A stretch of 5,220 bases of DNA from UBA9732 sp003456855. Its GTDB lineage: Bacteria > Spirochaetota > Spirochaetia > Sphaerochaetales > Sphaerochaetaceae. Position 1 is the stretch's first letter. Every line of letters begins with the position of its first letter. The stretch spans positions 1-5,220 of the forward strand of contig CAMOUY010000129.1 of assembly GCA_946626785.1 (NCBI GenBank). The letters are read 5' to 3'. Below the pieces are notes generated by a model, which worked only from the letters and a program-made list of their open reading frames with translations, was not told the DNA's origin and searched no databases. The position numbers and the translations under genes were made by a program. Positions 1 through 5,220 of this stretch are shown piece by piece.

Positions 1-347
1 TCATCACCCTCAGCGGCCGTGTCCGCTTCGAGGAGGACAACTTCATCGAGAAGCCAAGCCAGACGGTCTACTACGTGGATACTATACAGGAGCTTCTTCC
101 TTACCTGCATCAGGTGATGAAGCTCTCTCCTCTCAGGGAGAAAGGCAAGATTGGATTCATCGAGCTGCTGGCATCCGGAGGAAACTCCACAAGGTCGAAC
201 TCCAAGCTGGGAATCTTCATGCATGTGAACAGAAGCTTCTCCGAGGCGGTGAACAACAGCGCCTACACACTTCTCAGCATCATGGACCTTGTGGACCTGC
301 CTGAATTGAGACGAACTTACAATAGAATTCTTAAATTGCTCGATTGA
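1..347 (+). CDS. 3' end of an unrecognised protein-coding gene (partial)
   Basis: An open frame enters from the left edge (first complete codon at base 3) and ends with TGA at 345-347, leaving 114 residues visible. The frame is open before the GTG at 75, with residues such as SGRVRFEEDNF, so GTG 75 is not a true start and the gene begins outside the window. The visible part mixes short beta-like and helical stretches and ends in LRRTYNRILKLLD, a leucine-rich amphipathic helix. It has no membrane segment, signal peptide or cysteine. I see no family motif I can name. The small alpha/beta look and the helical end vaguely recall regulatory domains such as STAS, but that is a guess. Codon use and base composition match the downstream core genes, so it is probably a normal resident gene. 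The stop codon overlaps the proposed -35 box of the next gene. Confidence 0.8.
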   Translation, partial: ITLSGRVRFEEDNFIEKPSQTVYYVDTIQELLPYLHQVMKLSPLREKGKIGFIELLASGGNSTRSNSKLGIFMHVNRSFSEAVNNSAYTLLSIMDLVDLPELRRTYNRILKLLD

Positions 348-372
348 AGAACCTAATTTCTCGTATTACAAT
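344..372 (+). promoter_or_regulatory. Putative sigma-70-type promoter giving a leaderless aroB-like mRNA
   Basis: A -35-like TTGAAG (344-349, four of six consensus bases) and a -10-like TACAAT (367-372, five of six) are separated by 17 bases. The -10 ends 7 bases before the A of ATG 379, so transcription would be expected to start at or next to that A. There is no Shine-Dalgarno sequence in the 31-base gap, which is A+T-rich compared with the flanking genes. The promoter is inferred from sequence alone. The matching geometry at 1400-1429 strengthens it. Confidence 0.5.
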
Positions 373-378
373 ATATCC

Positions 379-1422
379 ATGCGGGAATTTCTTAATTGTC
401 TTGGAACAAAGGTTCTTTTGGCCGATGACTTCACCGACCTCTCTTATCATGTCGGTACATACGGCAGCAACACCCTATGGGTCTGCGACAGCAACACCGC
501 CAAGATGGTCCGCCCGCTCCCCACTCCCAACGTGATTCTGGAGGCAGGCGAATCCTCAAAGAGCTTCACCTGTCTGGAGAGGATCCTCAGCACCGCAATA
601 GATTCCAACCTTGGCCGTGACTGCACCTTCATCGCCCTCGGCGGCGGAATGATCTGCGACATCACAGCCTTTGCTGCATCCATCTACATGCGCGGCTGCA
701 AGGTCATCCTCATACCAACGACCTTCATGGCCATGGCAGACGCCTCCCTTGGAGGCAAGACCTCAATCAATTTCAGATTCGCAAAGGACATAGTCGGAAC
801 GTTCTTCCCTGCAAACGAGGTCCTGATCTGCACTGACAGCCTGAGGTCCCTTTCCAACAAGGACTTCATGAACGGCTTTGCAACCGTCCTGAAGCACAGC
901 CTTCTGACAAAGGACGACAGCCTCTTCAACATCCTGGCAGCCCAGAAGCAGAAGATCATGGACCGTGACCAGGAGACCTTGAAGGCTGTAATCACAATCT
1001 CACTTCAGGTCAAGAAGAGCTATGTGGACAATGACCCGTATGAGAGACTGGGAATCAGATCCGCTCTGACGGTCGGCAGCACCTTCGCCCATGCCCTTGA
1101 GAGCATGTCACGCCTTCAGTGGTCATCTGGACAGGCTGAGGCCTGGGGAATCTGCAAATCCGTCGAGGCAAGCAAGGAGCTTGGTCTCTGCACACCAGAG
1201 TTCTGCGCTGGTGTCATCAAGCTGTTCGCCTACTACGGCTACGACACAAACTACAAGATCCAGCGCGGTGACTGGATGGACTACAAGAACCAGCTTGGCA
1301 AGGACAAGAAGGCCGTAAACGGCGTTGTGAACTTCGTCCTTCTGAAGGACCAGGGCGAGTATGAGATAAGGCCTCTGGACGATGAGATCGTCAAGAAGCT
1401 TGTCATGTATCCCTCAGTCTGA
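379..1422 (+). CDS. aroB: 3-dehydroquinate synthase (AroB) family protein with altered zinc site
   Basis: AroB converts DAHP to 3-dehydroquinate, the second step of the shikimate pathway, in the cytoplasm using NAD and a divalent metal (usually Zn). The 347 residues span the whole fold and are slightly shorter than the usual 355-365. Visible family motifs are GESSK, GGGMICD (88-94, normally GGGVVGD), YMRG, PTTFMAMADASLGGK, CTDSLRSLS, GIRSALTVGSTFAHALE and GKDKK near the end. Many NAD- and phosphate-contacting Lys and Arg positions are kept. The three metal ligands of the family (E194, H271 and H287 in Aspergillus numbering) align with T169 (GFATVLK instead of GLAEVIK), S234 (GSTFAHALE instead of GHTFGHAIE) and S250 (SGQAEAWG instead of HGEAVAIG). 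It may therefore be a divergent enzyme with another metal site or chemistry, or a catalytically dead homologue. The frame is intact and the codons look normal, so it is not obviously a decaying pseudogene. ATG 379 is the first usable start and has no Shine-Dalgarno sequence. I am sure of the family and unsure of the reaction. Confidence 0.85.
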   Translation: MREFLNCLGTKVLLADDFTDLSYHVGTYGSNTLWVCDSNTAKMVRPLPTPNVILEAGESSKSFTCLERILSTAIDSNLGRDCTFIALGGGMICDITAFAASIYMRGCKVILIPTTFMAMADASLGGKTSINFRFAKDIVGTFFPANEVLICTDSLRSLSNKDFMNGFATVLKHSLLTKDDSLFNILAAQKQKIMDRDQETLKAVITISLQVKKSYVDNDPYERLGIRSALTVGSTFAHALESMSRLQWSSGQAEAWGICKSVEASKELGLCTPEFCAGVIKLFAYYGYDTNYKIQRGDWMDYKNQLGKDKKAVNGVVNFVLLKDQGEYEIRPLDDEIVKKLVMYPSV

Positions 1423-1429
1423 TTATAAT
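1400..1429 (+). promoter_or_regulatory. Strong putative sigma-70-type promoter giving a leaderless desulfurase mRNA
   Basis: TTGTCA (1400-1405, five of six -35 bases) lies inside the last codons of the aroB-like gene. A perfect TATAAT (1424-1429) lies in the 13-base gap after its stop, with an 18-base spacer. Seven bases beyond the -10 is 1436, the A of the ATG of the cysteine desulfurase gene, so the transcript would begin at the start codon. No Shine-Dalgarno sequence precedes that ATG. This promoter would start the desulfurase-thiI-thpR unit separately from the upstream gene. Confidence 0.6.
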
Positions 1430-1435
1430 CCCCGT

Positions 1436-2599
1436 ATGCACTATTTCGACTGGACGGCTACCACTCCCATGAGTAGGCATGCCATAGACGTATATTCAGA
1501 GACCGCCTGCAAATACATAGGCAATCCATCCTCAACTCACCCTCTTGGACAAGAGGCCAAGGCCCGCCTTGATCAAGAGCGCGCCCACATTGCAGGCCTC
1601 CTTGGGGCCAAGGCCAAGGATGTATACTTCACCAGCGGCGGAACAGAAAGCGACTCGATCGTCCTCTCCTCCCTGCTCCAGTCACCATCTCCAGGCGAGA
1701 TAATCACAACAGGCATCGAGCATTCAGCGGTTCTGGAGTTCAGGAAGACCCTCGAGAACGCTGGCTGGAAGTTCACGGCAATCAGATGCCCAGGTGGATA
1801 CCTCAACCTCGAGGACCTTCGTGCAGCTTTGAACGACAAGGTCAGAATGGTCTGTCTTATGAAGGTCAACAACGTGACAGGCACAGTCCTGGACACCGTT
1901 GGCGCAGTCAAGATAGTCAGAGAGTATTCAAGACAGATCGGCCGTCCGATCCACATCCACTGCGATGCCGTCCAGGCACTTGGAAAGATTCCATTCAACC
2001 CAGAGCAGGAGGACCTGGACAGCGCAGCCTTCAGCGCCCACAAGTTCTGCGGTCCAAGGGGCGTCGGAATCCTCTGGTGCAGAAGCAAGGCTATAAGCTC
2101 CCTCTCACGTGGCGGCGGACAGGAGAAAGGCCTCCGTGCAGGAACGGAGAACCTTGCTGGAATCTGTGCGATGGGTGCAGCCTTGGAGGATATAACATCT
2201 TCAATTGAAATCAATTACAATAAAGTATATTCATATAGGGAAAGCCTTGTCTCAGCAGCGAGAGAGTGTGGATTCAAGATCATCTCACCAGTTGAGTGTG
2301 GAACTTTTGAAAACCCGAAGGCCTCCCCTTACATCCTCAACATCTCCGTAAGACCCGTACCGTCGGAGGTGTTTCTCAGAGTCATGTCAGACAAGGGCTT
2401 CTGCCTCTCCGCAGGCAGCGCCTGCTCCTCGAATTCCAGGGGAAAGGCGGAGAGCGTCCTTGCAGCCATGAATACAGATCCAATGGACAGGATGTCCAGC
2501 ATAAGGATCTCAATCGGTGCGGACAACACAGATGACCAGGTCCAGGGGCTCTGCAACGCCCTCAGACAGGCCAGACAGGAGTTAGGACTATGGAAATGA
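1436..2599 (+). CDS. nifS: Cysteine desulfurase (NifS/IscS-like, class V aminotransferase fold)
   Basis: This PLP enzyme removes sulfur from L-cysteine, giving alanine and an enzyme-bound persulfide. The 387 residues match the usual length. Visible motifs are YFDWTATTP at the N-terminus, NPSSTH, SGGTES, the PLP-stacking His in GIEHSAV (H96), D177 and Q180 in HCDAVQALGK, the Schiff-base lysine in SAHKFCGPRGVG (K203), GGGQEKGLRAGTEN, and the catalytic cysteine in SAGSACSSNS (C330). The cysteine loop is of the group I (NifS/IscS) type, not the SufS RxGHHC type. The usual NNETG is NNVTG here, with Val147 for the common Glu. An in-frame ATG at 1382 lies inside the aroB-like gene and would add 18 unlikely residues. 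ATG 1436 gives the family N-terminus and sits 7 bases after a consensus -10. The 3' end overlaps thiI by 10 bases, so its likely job is sulfur supply to ThiI, as for Bacillus NifZ. A wider role in Fe-S assembly cannot be excluded, and the exact paralogue name is uncertain. Confidence 0.93.
   Translation: MHYFDWTATTPMSRHAIDVYSETACKYIGNPSSTHPLGQEAKARLDQERAHIAGLLGAKAKDVYFTSGGTESDSIVLSSLLQSPSPGEIITTGIEHSAVLEFRKTLENAGWKFTAIRCPGGYLNLEDLRAALNDKVRMVCLMKVNNVTGTVLDTVGAVKIVREYSRQIGRPIHIHCDAVQALGKIPFNPEQEDLDSAAFSAHKFCGPRGVGILWCRSKAISSLSRGGGQEKGLRAGTENLAGICAMGAALEDITSSIEINYNKVYSYRESLVSAARECGFKIISPVECGTFENPKASPYILNISVRPVPSEVFLRVMSDKGFCLSAGSACSSNSRGKAESVLAAMNTDPMDRMSSIRISIGADNTDDQVQGLCNALRQARQELGLWK
2577..2581 (+). 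promoter_or_regulatory. Ribosome binding site of thiI inside the desulfurase gene
   Basis: AGGAG lies 8 bases before ATG 2590, within the last codons of the cysteine desulfurase gene. It favours ATG 2590 over the second in-frame ATG at 2596, for which the spacing would be 14. ATG 2596 would form a classic ATGA overlap with the upstream stop. Either start makes the two genes translationally coupled. Confidence 0.7.
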
Positions 2600-3810
2600 A
2601 AGAGAAGAAGAACCCTAAGGAGCTGGATCTCCAGAACAGCAACCTCTTCCTGATAAGACTCGGCGAGATAAGCCTCAAAGGCCTTAACAGGGGATTCTTC
2701 GAGAAGAAGCTCAAGAACAACATCAAGATAAAGATCCATCCGTACAGAAGCGTTCTCACACGCGAAAAAGGCCGCTTCTATCTCTACGTCGCAAAGGACT
2801 GCCCTGATGAGCATGTCTTCAAGGTCCTCAGGACAACCTTCGGGGTTGTAGGCTTCTCAAAGGCCATCGTCTGCACCAAGGACTGGAACGACATCGTAGA
2901 GAACGCCAAGAAACTCATCGAGAACGAGCCCTTCGCTGACGGAACAGGGACATTCAAGGTTGAATCCCGCCGTGCAGACAAGAGCTATTTCATGAACAGC
3001 TATCAAATTGAGTGCGAACTCGGTGGCGTTGTCCTGGACCGCTACCCTGATATGAAGGTCAAGGTCAAGAACCCGGAGAAGGAGCTGAGAATCGAGATCC
3101 GCGAGAAGGTCTACATGTACACCTCTCCAGTCTCAGGTCCTGGCGGACTTCCTGTCGGAACAGCCGGAAAGGGCCTTCTTCTGCTTTCAGGTGGAATCGA
3201 TTCACCGGTGGCAGGCTGGAGAATGGCAAAGCGCGGTCTCAAGCAGGACTGCCTCTACTTCCATGCCTATCCATACACATCGGAGCAGGCGCTTCAGAAG
3301 GTCAAGGACCTTGCCAGGATCATCGCCCCTTACAACCAGGGCACAAATCTTGTCGTCATCAATTTCACCGAATGCGAGCTCTGGATAAAGGAGCACTCCA
3401 AGGAAGAGGAGCACACACTGATGATGCGCGCCTGCATGATGAAGGCTGCAAACGCGATTGCCAAGCAACGTGAGTGCAAGGTTCTGGTCACGGGTGAAGC
3501 CCTTGGACAGGTGGCCTCCCAGACCCTTGAGAGCATGTGCTTCACCAACAGCATGTCAGAGATCCCTGTTCTCCGCCCTCTGGTTGCAATGGACAAGGAG
3601 GAGATCATCTCCACCGCCCGTGAAATCGGAACCTACGAGACCAGCATCCTTCCTTTCGATGACTGCTGCGTTATCTTCAGCCCGAAGCATCCTCTTGTAA
3701 GACCAGAAGTTGCATCCGAGAAGAAGTCCTATGTCGAAATGGGAATCGACGACCTCCTTGCCAAGGCAGTAGCCGAAGCAGAGGTCTTCGAGGTACCTTA
3801 CACCGTATAA
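2590..3810 (+). CDS. thiI: tRNA 4-thiouridine synthase ThiI (short form, no rhodanese domain)
   Basis: ThiI adenylates U8 of tRNA with ATP and replaces its oxygen with sulfur taken from a cysteine desulfurase, forming s4U, a near-UV sensor base. The 406 residues show the N-terminal ferredoxin-like part with GEISLKG (25-31), then a THUMP RNA-binding region (roughly 60-180) ending near SGPGGLPVGTAGKG, then the PP-loop ATPase motif SGGIDS (200-205), TGEALGQVASQT, and DDCCVIFSPKHP with C359/C360. One of these cysteines corresponds to the catalytic C344 of the E. coli enzyme. The protein stops soon after this motif. The C-terminal rhodanese domain of E. coli ThiI (about 480 residues, with persulfide cysteine C456) is absent, as in the 401-residue Bacillus protein. 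Because that domain carries the thiamine-thiazole role in E. coli, this protein is probably devoted to tRNA. It is coupled to the upstream desulfurase gene and followed after two bases by thpR. Confidence 0.95.
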   Translation: MEMKEKKNPKELDLQNSNLFLIRLGEISLKGLNRGFFEKKLKNNIKIKIHPYRSVLTREKGRFYLYVAKDCPDEHVFKVLRTTFGVVGFSKAIVCTKDWNDIVENAKKLIENEPFADGTGTFKVESRRADKSYFMNSYQIECELGGVVLDRYPDMKVKVKNPEKELRIEIREKVYMYTSPVSGPGGLPVGTAGKGLLLLSGGIDSPVAGWRMAKRGLKQDCLYFHAYPYTSEQALQKVKDLARIIAPYNQGTNLVVINFTECELWIKEHSKEEEHTLMMRACMMKAANAIAKQRECKVLVTGEALGQVASQTLESMCFTNSMSEIPVLRPLVAMDKEEIISTAREIGTYETSILPFDDCCVIFSPKHPLVRPEVASEKKSYVEMGIDDLLAKAVAEAEVFEVPYTV

Positions 3811-3812
3811 AA

Positions 3813-4394
3813 ATGTCAGATAGGAAATTTGAGCATCGTCCCCGCAACTACGGCAAGGACAGAACCTTCCGTGCATTCATAGCCATCGACGTCTCTCCTG
3901 AGGCGAAGGCAGAGCTTTCACGCCTTGCAGGACTTCTGAAGGCATCTTGCCATGGTTCATTCCCGTCACAGGACATGTACCACATGACTGTCGCCTTCCT
4001 TGGTGACATCAGCCCTCTGCAGGCCGATGCCATGATGCGCGTCCTTGAGGATGTAGCTGAGAAATACAAGCCTTTCGATCTCAAGCTCTGTCGACTTGGC
4101 TACTTTGCCATGCCTAACGCAGCAACGGTCTTCTGCTCCACGGAGAGGGACAACACCCTTCTCTCTCTTGCACAGGATGTCTACCGCTCAGCCTGGGATG
4201 TAAGGATCCCGTTCGATGACAAACCCTTCAGGGCCCACATCACCCTTGGACGCCGTGTCGACCTCTCCTCGATTCGCCTGAACAGCATCGAGGTCAATCA
4301 CATCCCGTTCACCGTGAAGGGCTTGACTCTATACAAGAGCACACTCCGCCCATCCGGCCCGATCTACGAGGCCCTGGAGACCGTGGAGTTCTAA
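3813..4394 (+). CDS. thpR: RNA 2',3'-cyclic phosphodiesterase (2'-5' RNA ligase family, ThpR/LigT)
   Basis: A member of the 2H phosphoesterase superfamily, which opens 2',3'-cyclic phosphate ends of RNA and can join tRNA halves by a 2'-5' bond in vitro. The 193 residues carry both diagnostic HxTx motifs: H57-M-T59-V in YHMTVAFLG and H142-I-T144-L in RAHITLGR. Family-typical FIAIDV follows the N-terminus, and LYKSTLRPSGPIYEAL lies at the end. The length is close to the usual 175-190. A basic extension of about 18 residues (MSDRKFEHRPRNYGKDR) precedes the conserved FRAFIAID start. No alternative in-frame ATG fits better, and no clear Shine-Dalgarno sequence lies at the right distance from ATG 3813, so translation may depend on ribosomes finishing thiI two bases upstream. 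Placement after thiI suggests co-transcription within an RNA-processing unit. The physiological substrate is not known from sequence. Confidence 0.93.
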   Translation: MSDRKFEHRPRNYGKDRTFRAFIAIDVSPEAKAELSRLAGLLKASCHGSFPSQDMYHMTVAFLGDISPLQADAMMRVLEDVAEKYKPFDLKLCRLGYFAMPNAATVFCSTERDNTLLSLAQDVYRSAWDVRIPFDDKPFRAHITLGRRVDLSSIRLNSIEVNHIPFTVKGLTLYKSTLRPSGPIYEALETVEF

Positions 4395-4482
4395 AAACCA
4401 CACAAAAAAACTTTTTTCGTGCAACAAATTACTCACTATTTCCATTACCATGTTAAGTGGCATGTTACTGAGCATTTTGGAA
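4395..4482 (+). other. A+T-rich spacer with T-run; weak terminator at best
   Basis: This spacer separates the core unit from the A+T-rich gene. It holds A7-C-T6 at 4404-4417. A four-pair GTGG/CCAC stem (4383-4386 with 4398-4401) lies just before it, overlapping the end of thpR, with an 11-base loop. The stem is short and is separated from the T-run by ten bases, so I do not call a proper intrinsic terminator. No convincing -35/-10 pair for the following gene is visible. Confidence 0.3.
4449..4467 (+). repeat. Short direct repeat CATGTTA x2, 12-base period
   Basis: CATGTTA occurs at 4449-4455 and again at 4461-4467, about 30 bases before the start of the nuclease-like gene. It could be a small operator or chance. 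Nothing in the window identifies a binding protein. Confidence 0.25.
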
Positions 4483-4488
4483 AAGGAG
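4483..4488 (+). promoter_or_regulatory. Strong ribosome binding site of the nuclease-like gene
   Basis: AAGGAG lies 7 bases before ATG 4496, near-ideal Shine-Dalgarno sequence and spacing. It fixes this start and contrasts with the SD-less starts of the aroB-like and desulfurase genes. Confidence 0.8.
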
Positions 4489-4495
4489 TTCGCAT

Positions 4496-5220
4496 ATGCT
4501 TAGAAAACAGTTGCTTGCCAGAAAACTCAAACTAGAGAGTATCATCCGCAGTTGCAGCGAATGGATAAAGAAAGCTCCGAAGGGATATATTGTGATATCA
4601 AAATCCCATAGCTGCTATCGCTTCTACTATAAAACAACAAAGAATTCTAGCTTGGGAATCAAATTAGACAAGGAAAAAGATAAAGCATTAATCAAGACAT
4701 TATGCCTTAAAGATTACTATTCTCGGGTTCTTTTCGTTGCAAAAGAGGAACTGAAAAAGATTAAGAAAGTTCTAGATTTCGAAAAAAAAGAACTAATTGC
4801 CTCTATATATGAAGATTTGCATCCAATCAGAAAGAGTTATATAACTCCTTTAGATATAAAGCTTGAAGATAAAATCATTGCTTTTGTTGAAGATAAAGGA
4901 ATCGATGTAAAGCCTGAAGAAGGTAAATACGTGATCCGCACCAAGAGAGGCGAATATGTAAGGTCTATGGCTGAATATAACATAGCAAATTCCCTGCTTG
5001 CGGCTGGAATACCTTACAAATATGAATTTCCATATAGAGCTGTAGACGGACATTATCTTCATCCAGATTTCACAGTGATAAACAAGAACACTGGAGAGAT
5101 ATTCCTTTGGGAGCATTTCGGTATGATGGACAAACCTGATTACGTGAAGAACAGCTTCCTGTACAAGATAAACCTCTATGCAGATGACGACATTTATATC
5201 GGTAAAGGATTGATTGCCAC
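4496..5220 (+). CDS. PD-(D/E)XK-nuclease-like protein of unknown role (partial, 3' end missing)
   Basis: An open frame of 241 residues runs off the right edge. Residues 1-110 are lysine-rich and probably helical, with PKGYIVISKS (28-37), YRFYYK (41-46), LCLKDYYSRVLFVAKEEL (69-86) and a helix to 94. From about 150 a second domain shows RGEYVRSMAEYNIANSLL, then GIPYKYEFPY, HPDFTV (189-194), FLWEHFGMMDKPDY (203-216) and K224-I-N-L-Y. The order E160, D191, E206 fits the PD-(D/E)XK nuclease core, but the motif-III lysine position reads H207/F208 within WEHFG. I recall this pattern (RSKSE, IPYxYE, PDF, WEHFGMMD, K-I-x-x-Y) from an uncharacterised protein family common in gut Firmicutes and from C-terminal parts of some helicases. 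That recall has not been checked by search. Full-length members are about 300 residues, so perhaps 60 are missing here. The gene is far richer in A+T, and in AGA, ATA and TTA codons, than its neighbours, suggesting transfer. A defence or DNA-repair role is possible but unproven. Confidence 0.85.
   Translation, partial: MLRKQLLARKLKLESIIRSCSEWIKKAPKGYIVISKSHSCYRFYYKTTKNSSLGIKLDKEKDKALIKTLCLKDYYSRVLFVAKEELKKIKKVLDFEKKELIASIYEDLHPIRKSYITPLDIKLEDKIIAFVEDKGIDVKPEEGKYVIRTKRGEYVRSMAEYNIANSLLAAGIPYKYEFPYRAVDGHYLHPDFTVINKNTGEIFLWEHFGMMDKPDYVKNSFLYKINLYADDDIYIGKGLIA

Noticed and set aside
379..1422. The AroB-like gene as a pseudogene
   Set aside because: The frame is full length without stops or frameshifts and most family motifs are kept. 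Only the metal site and a few nearby residues differ.
1382..1435. Upstream start (ATG 1382) for the cysteine desulfurase
   Set aside because: It would add 18 residues not typical of the family and overlap the aroB-like gene. ATG 1436 gives the standard YFDW...ATTP N-terminus and fits the promoter geometry.
1573..2214. 213-codon open frame on the - strand
   Set aside because: It lies wholly inside the cysteine desulfurase gene, whose motifs are unmistakable. The antisense product is low-complexity and matches no family I know, so it is a codon-bias shadow.
2329..2814. 161-codon open frame on the - strand
   Set aside because: It is antisense across the end of the desulfurase gene and the start of thiI, both well supported, with no motif of its own.
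3806..3811. TATAAA as a promoter -10 for thpR
   Set aside because: It is one base from ATG 3813 and has no -35 at a suitable distance. It is formed by the thiI stop codon region.
4383..4417. Intrinsic terminator after thpR
   Set aside because: The only stem is four pairs with an 11-base loop, and the T-run is ten bases from it behind an A-run, so it is too weak to call.
4850..5116. 88-codon open frame on the - strand in the A+T-rich region
   Set aside because: It is antisense to the nuclease-like gene, which has a strong Shine-Dalgarno sequence and recognisable motifs. The antisense frame has neither.

Overview
The window is about 4.4 kb of ordinary bacterial chromosome followed by an A+T-rich stretch that looks like accessory DNA. 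All five genes read on the + strand. The core is about 55% G+C (33 of 60 bases in 3421-3480), while 4681-4860 is about 29% (52 of 180, hand-counted). No rRNA, tRNA, CRISPR array or transposase is visible. The host is a bacterium, perhaps an anaerobic spirochaete (Treponema/Sphaerochaeta-like) judging by the style of the cysteine desulfurase N-terminus. A Firmicute is not excluded, and this assignment is weak.

Layout: (1) 1-347, the 3' end of a gene I do not recognise. (2) 379-1422, a 3-dehydroquinate synthase (AroB) family protein. It keeps the NAD- and phosphate-site motifs, but all three zinc-ligand positions of the family are changed. (3) 1436-2599, a PLP-dependent cysteine desulfurase. 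(4) 2590-3810, ThiI, the tRNA 4-thiouridine synthase, overlapping the previous gene by 10 bases. (5) 3813-4394, ThpR, an RNA 2',3'-cyclic phosphodiesterase, two bases further on. (6) 4395-4495, a short A+T-rich spacer. (7) 4496 to the window end, a gene running off the edge that encodes a PD-(D/E)XK-nuclease-like protein of unknown role.

Genes 3 to 5 form a compact RNA-modification unit. The desulfurase probably makes persulfide sulfur for ThiI, which puts s4U into tRNA, and ThpR acts on RNA ends. ThiI here is the short form without a rhodanese domain, as in Bacillus, where a dedicated desulfurase (NifZ) supplies it.

The two strongest observations are the altered zinc site of the AroB-like protein and a repeated start arrangement. 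Both the aroB-like gene and the desulfurase gene lack a Shine-Dalgarno sequence and have a good -10 element ending exactly 7 bases before the A of ATG, with a -35 element 17-18 bases upstream. This predicts leaderless mRNAs. The third is the nuclease-like gene at the compositional boundary.
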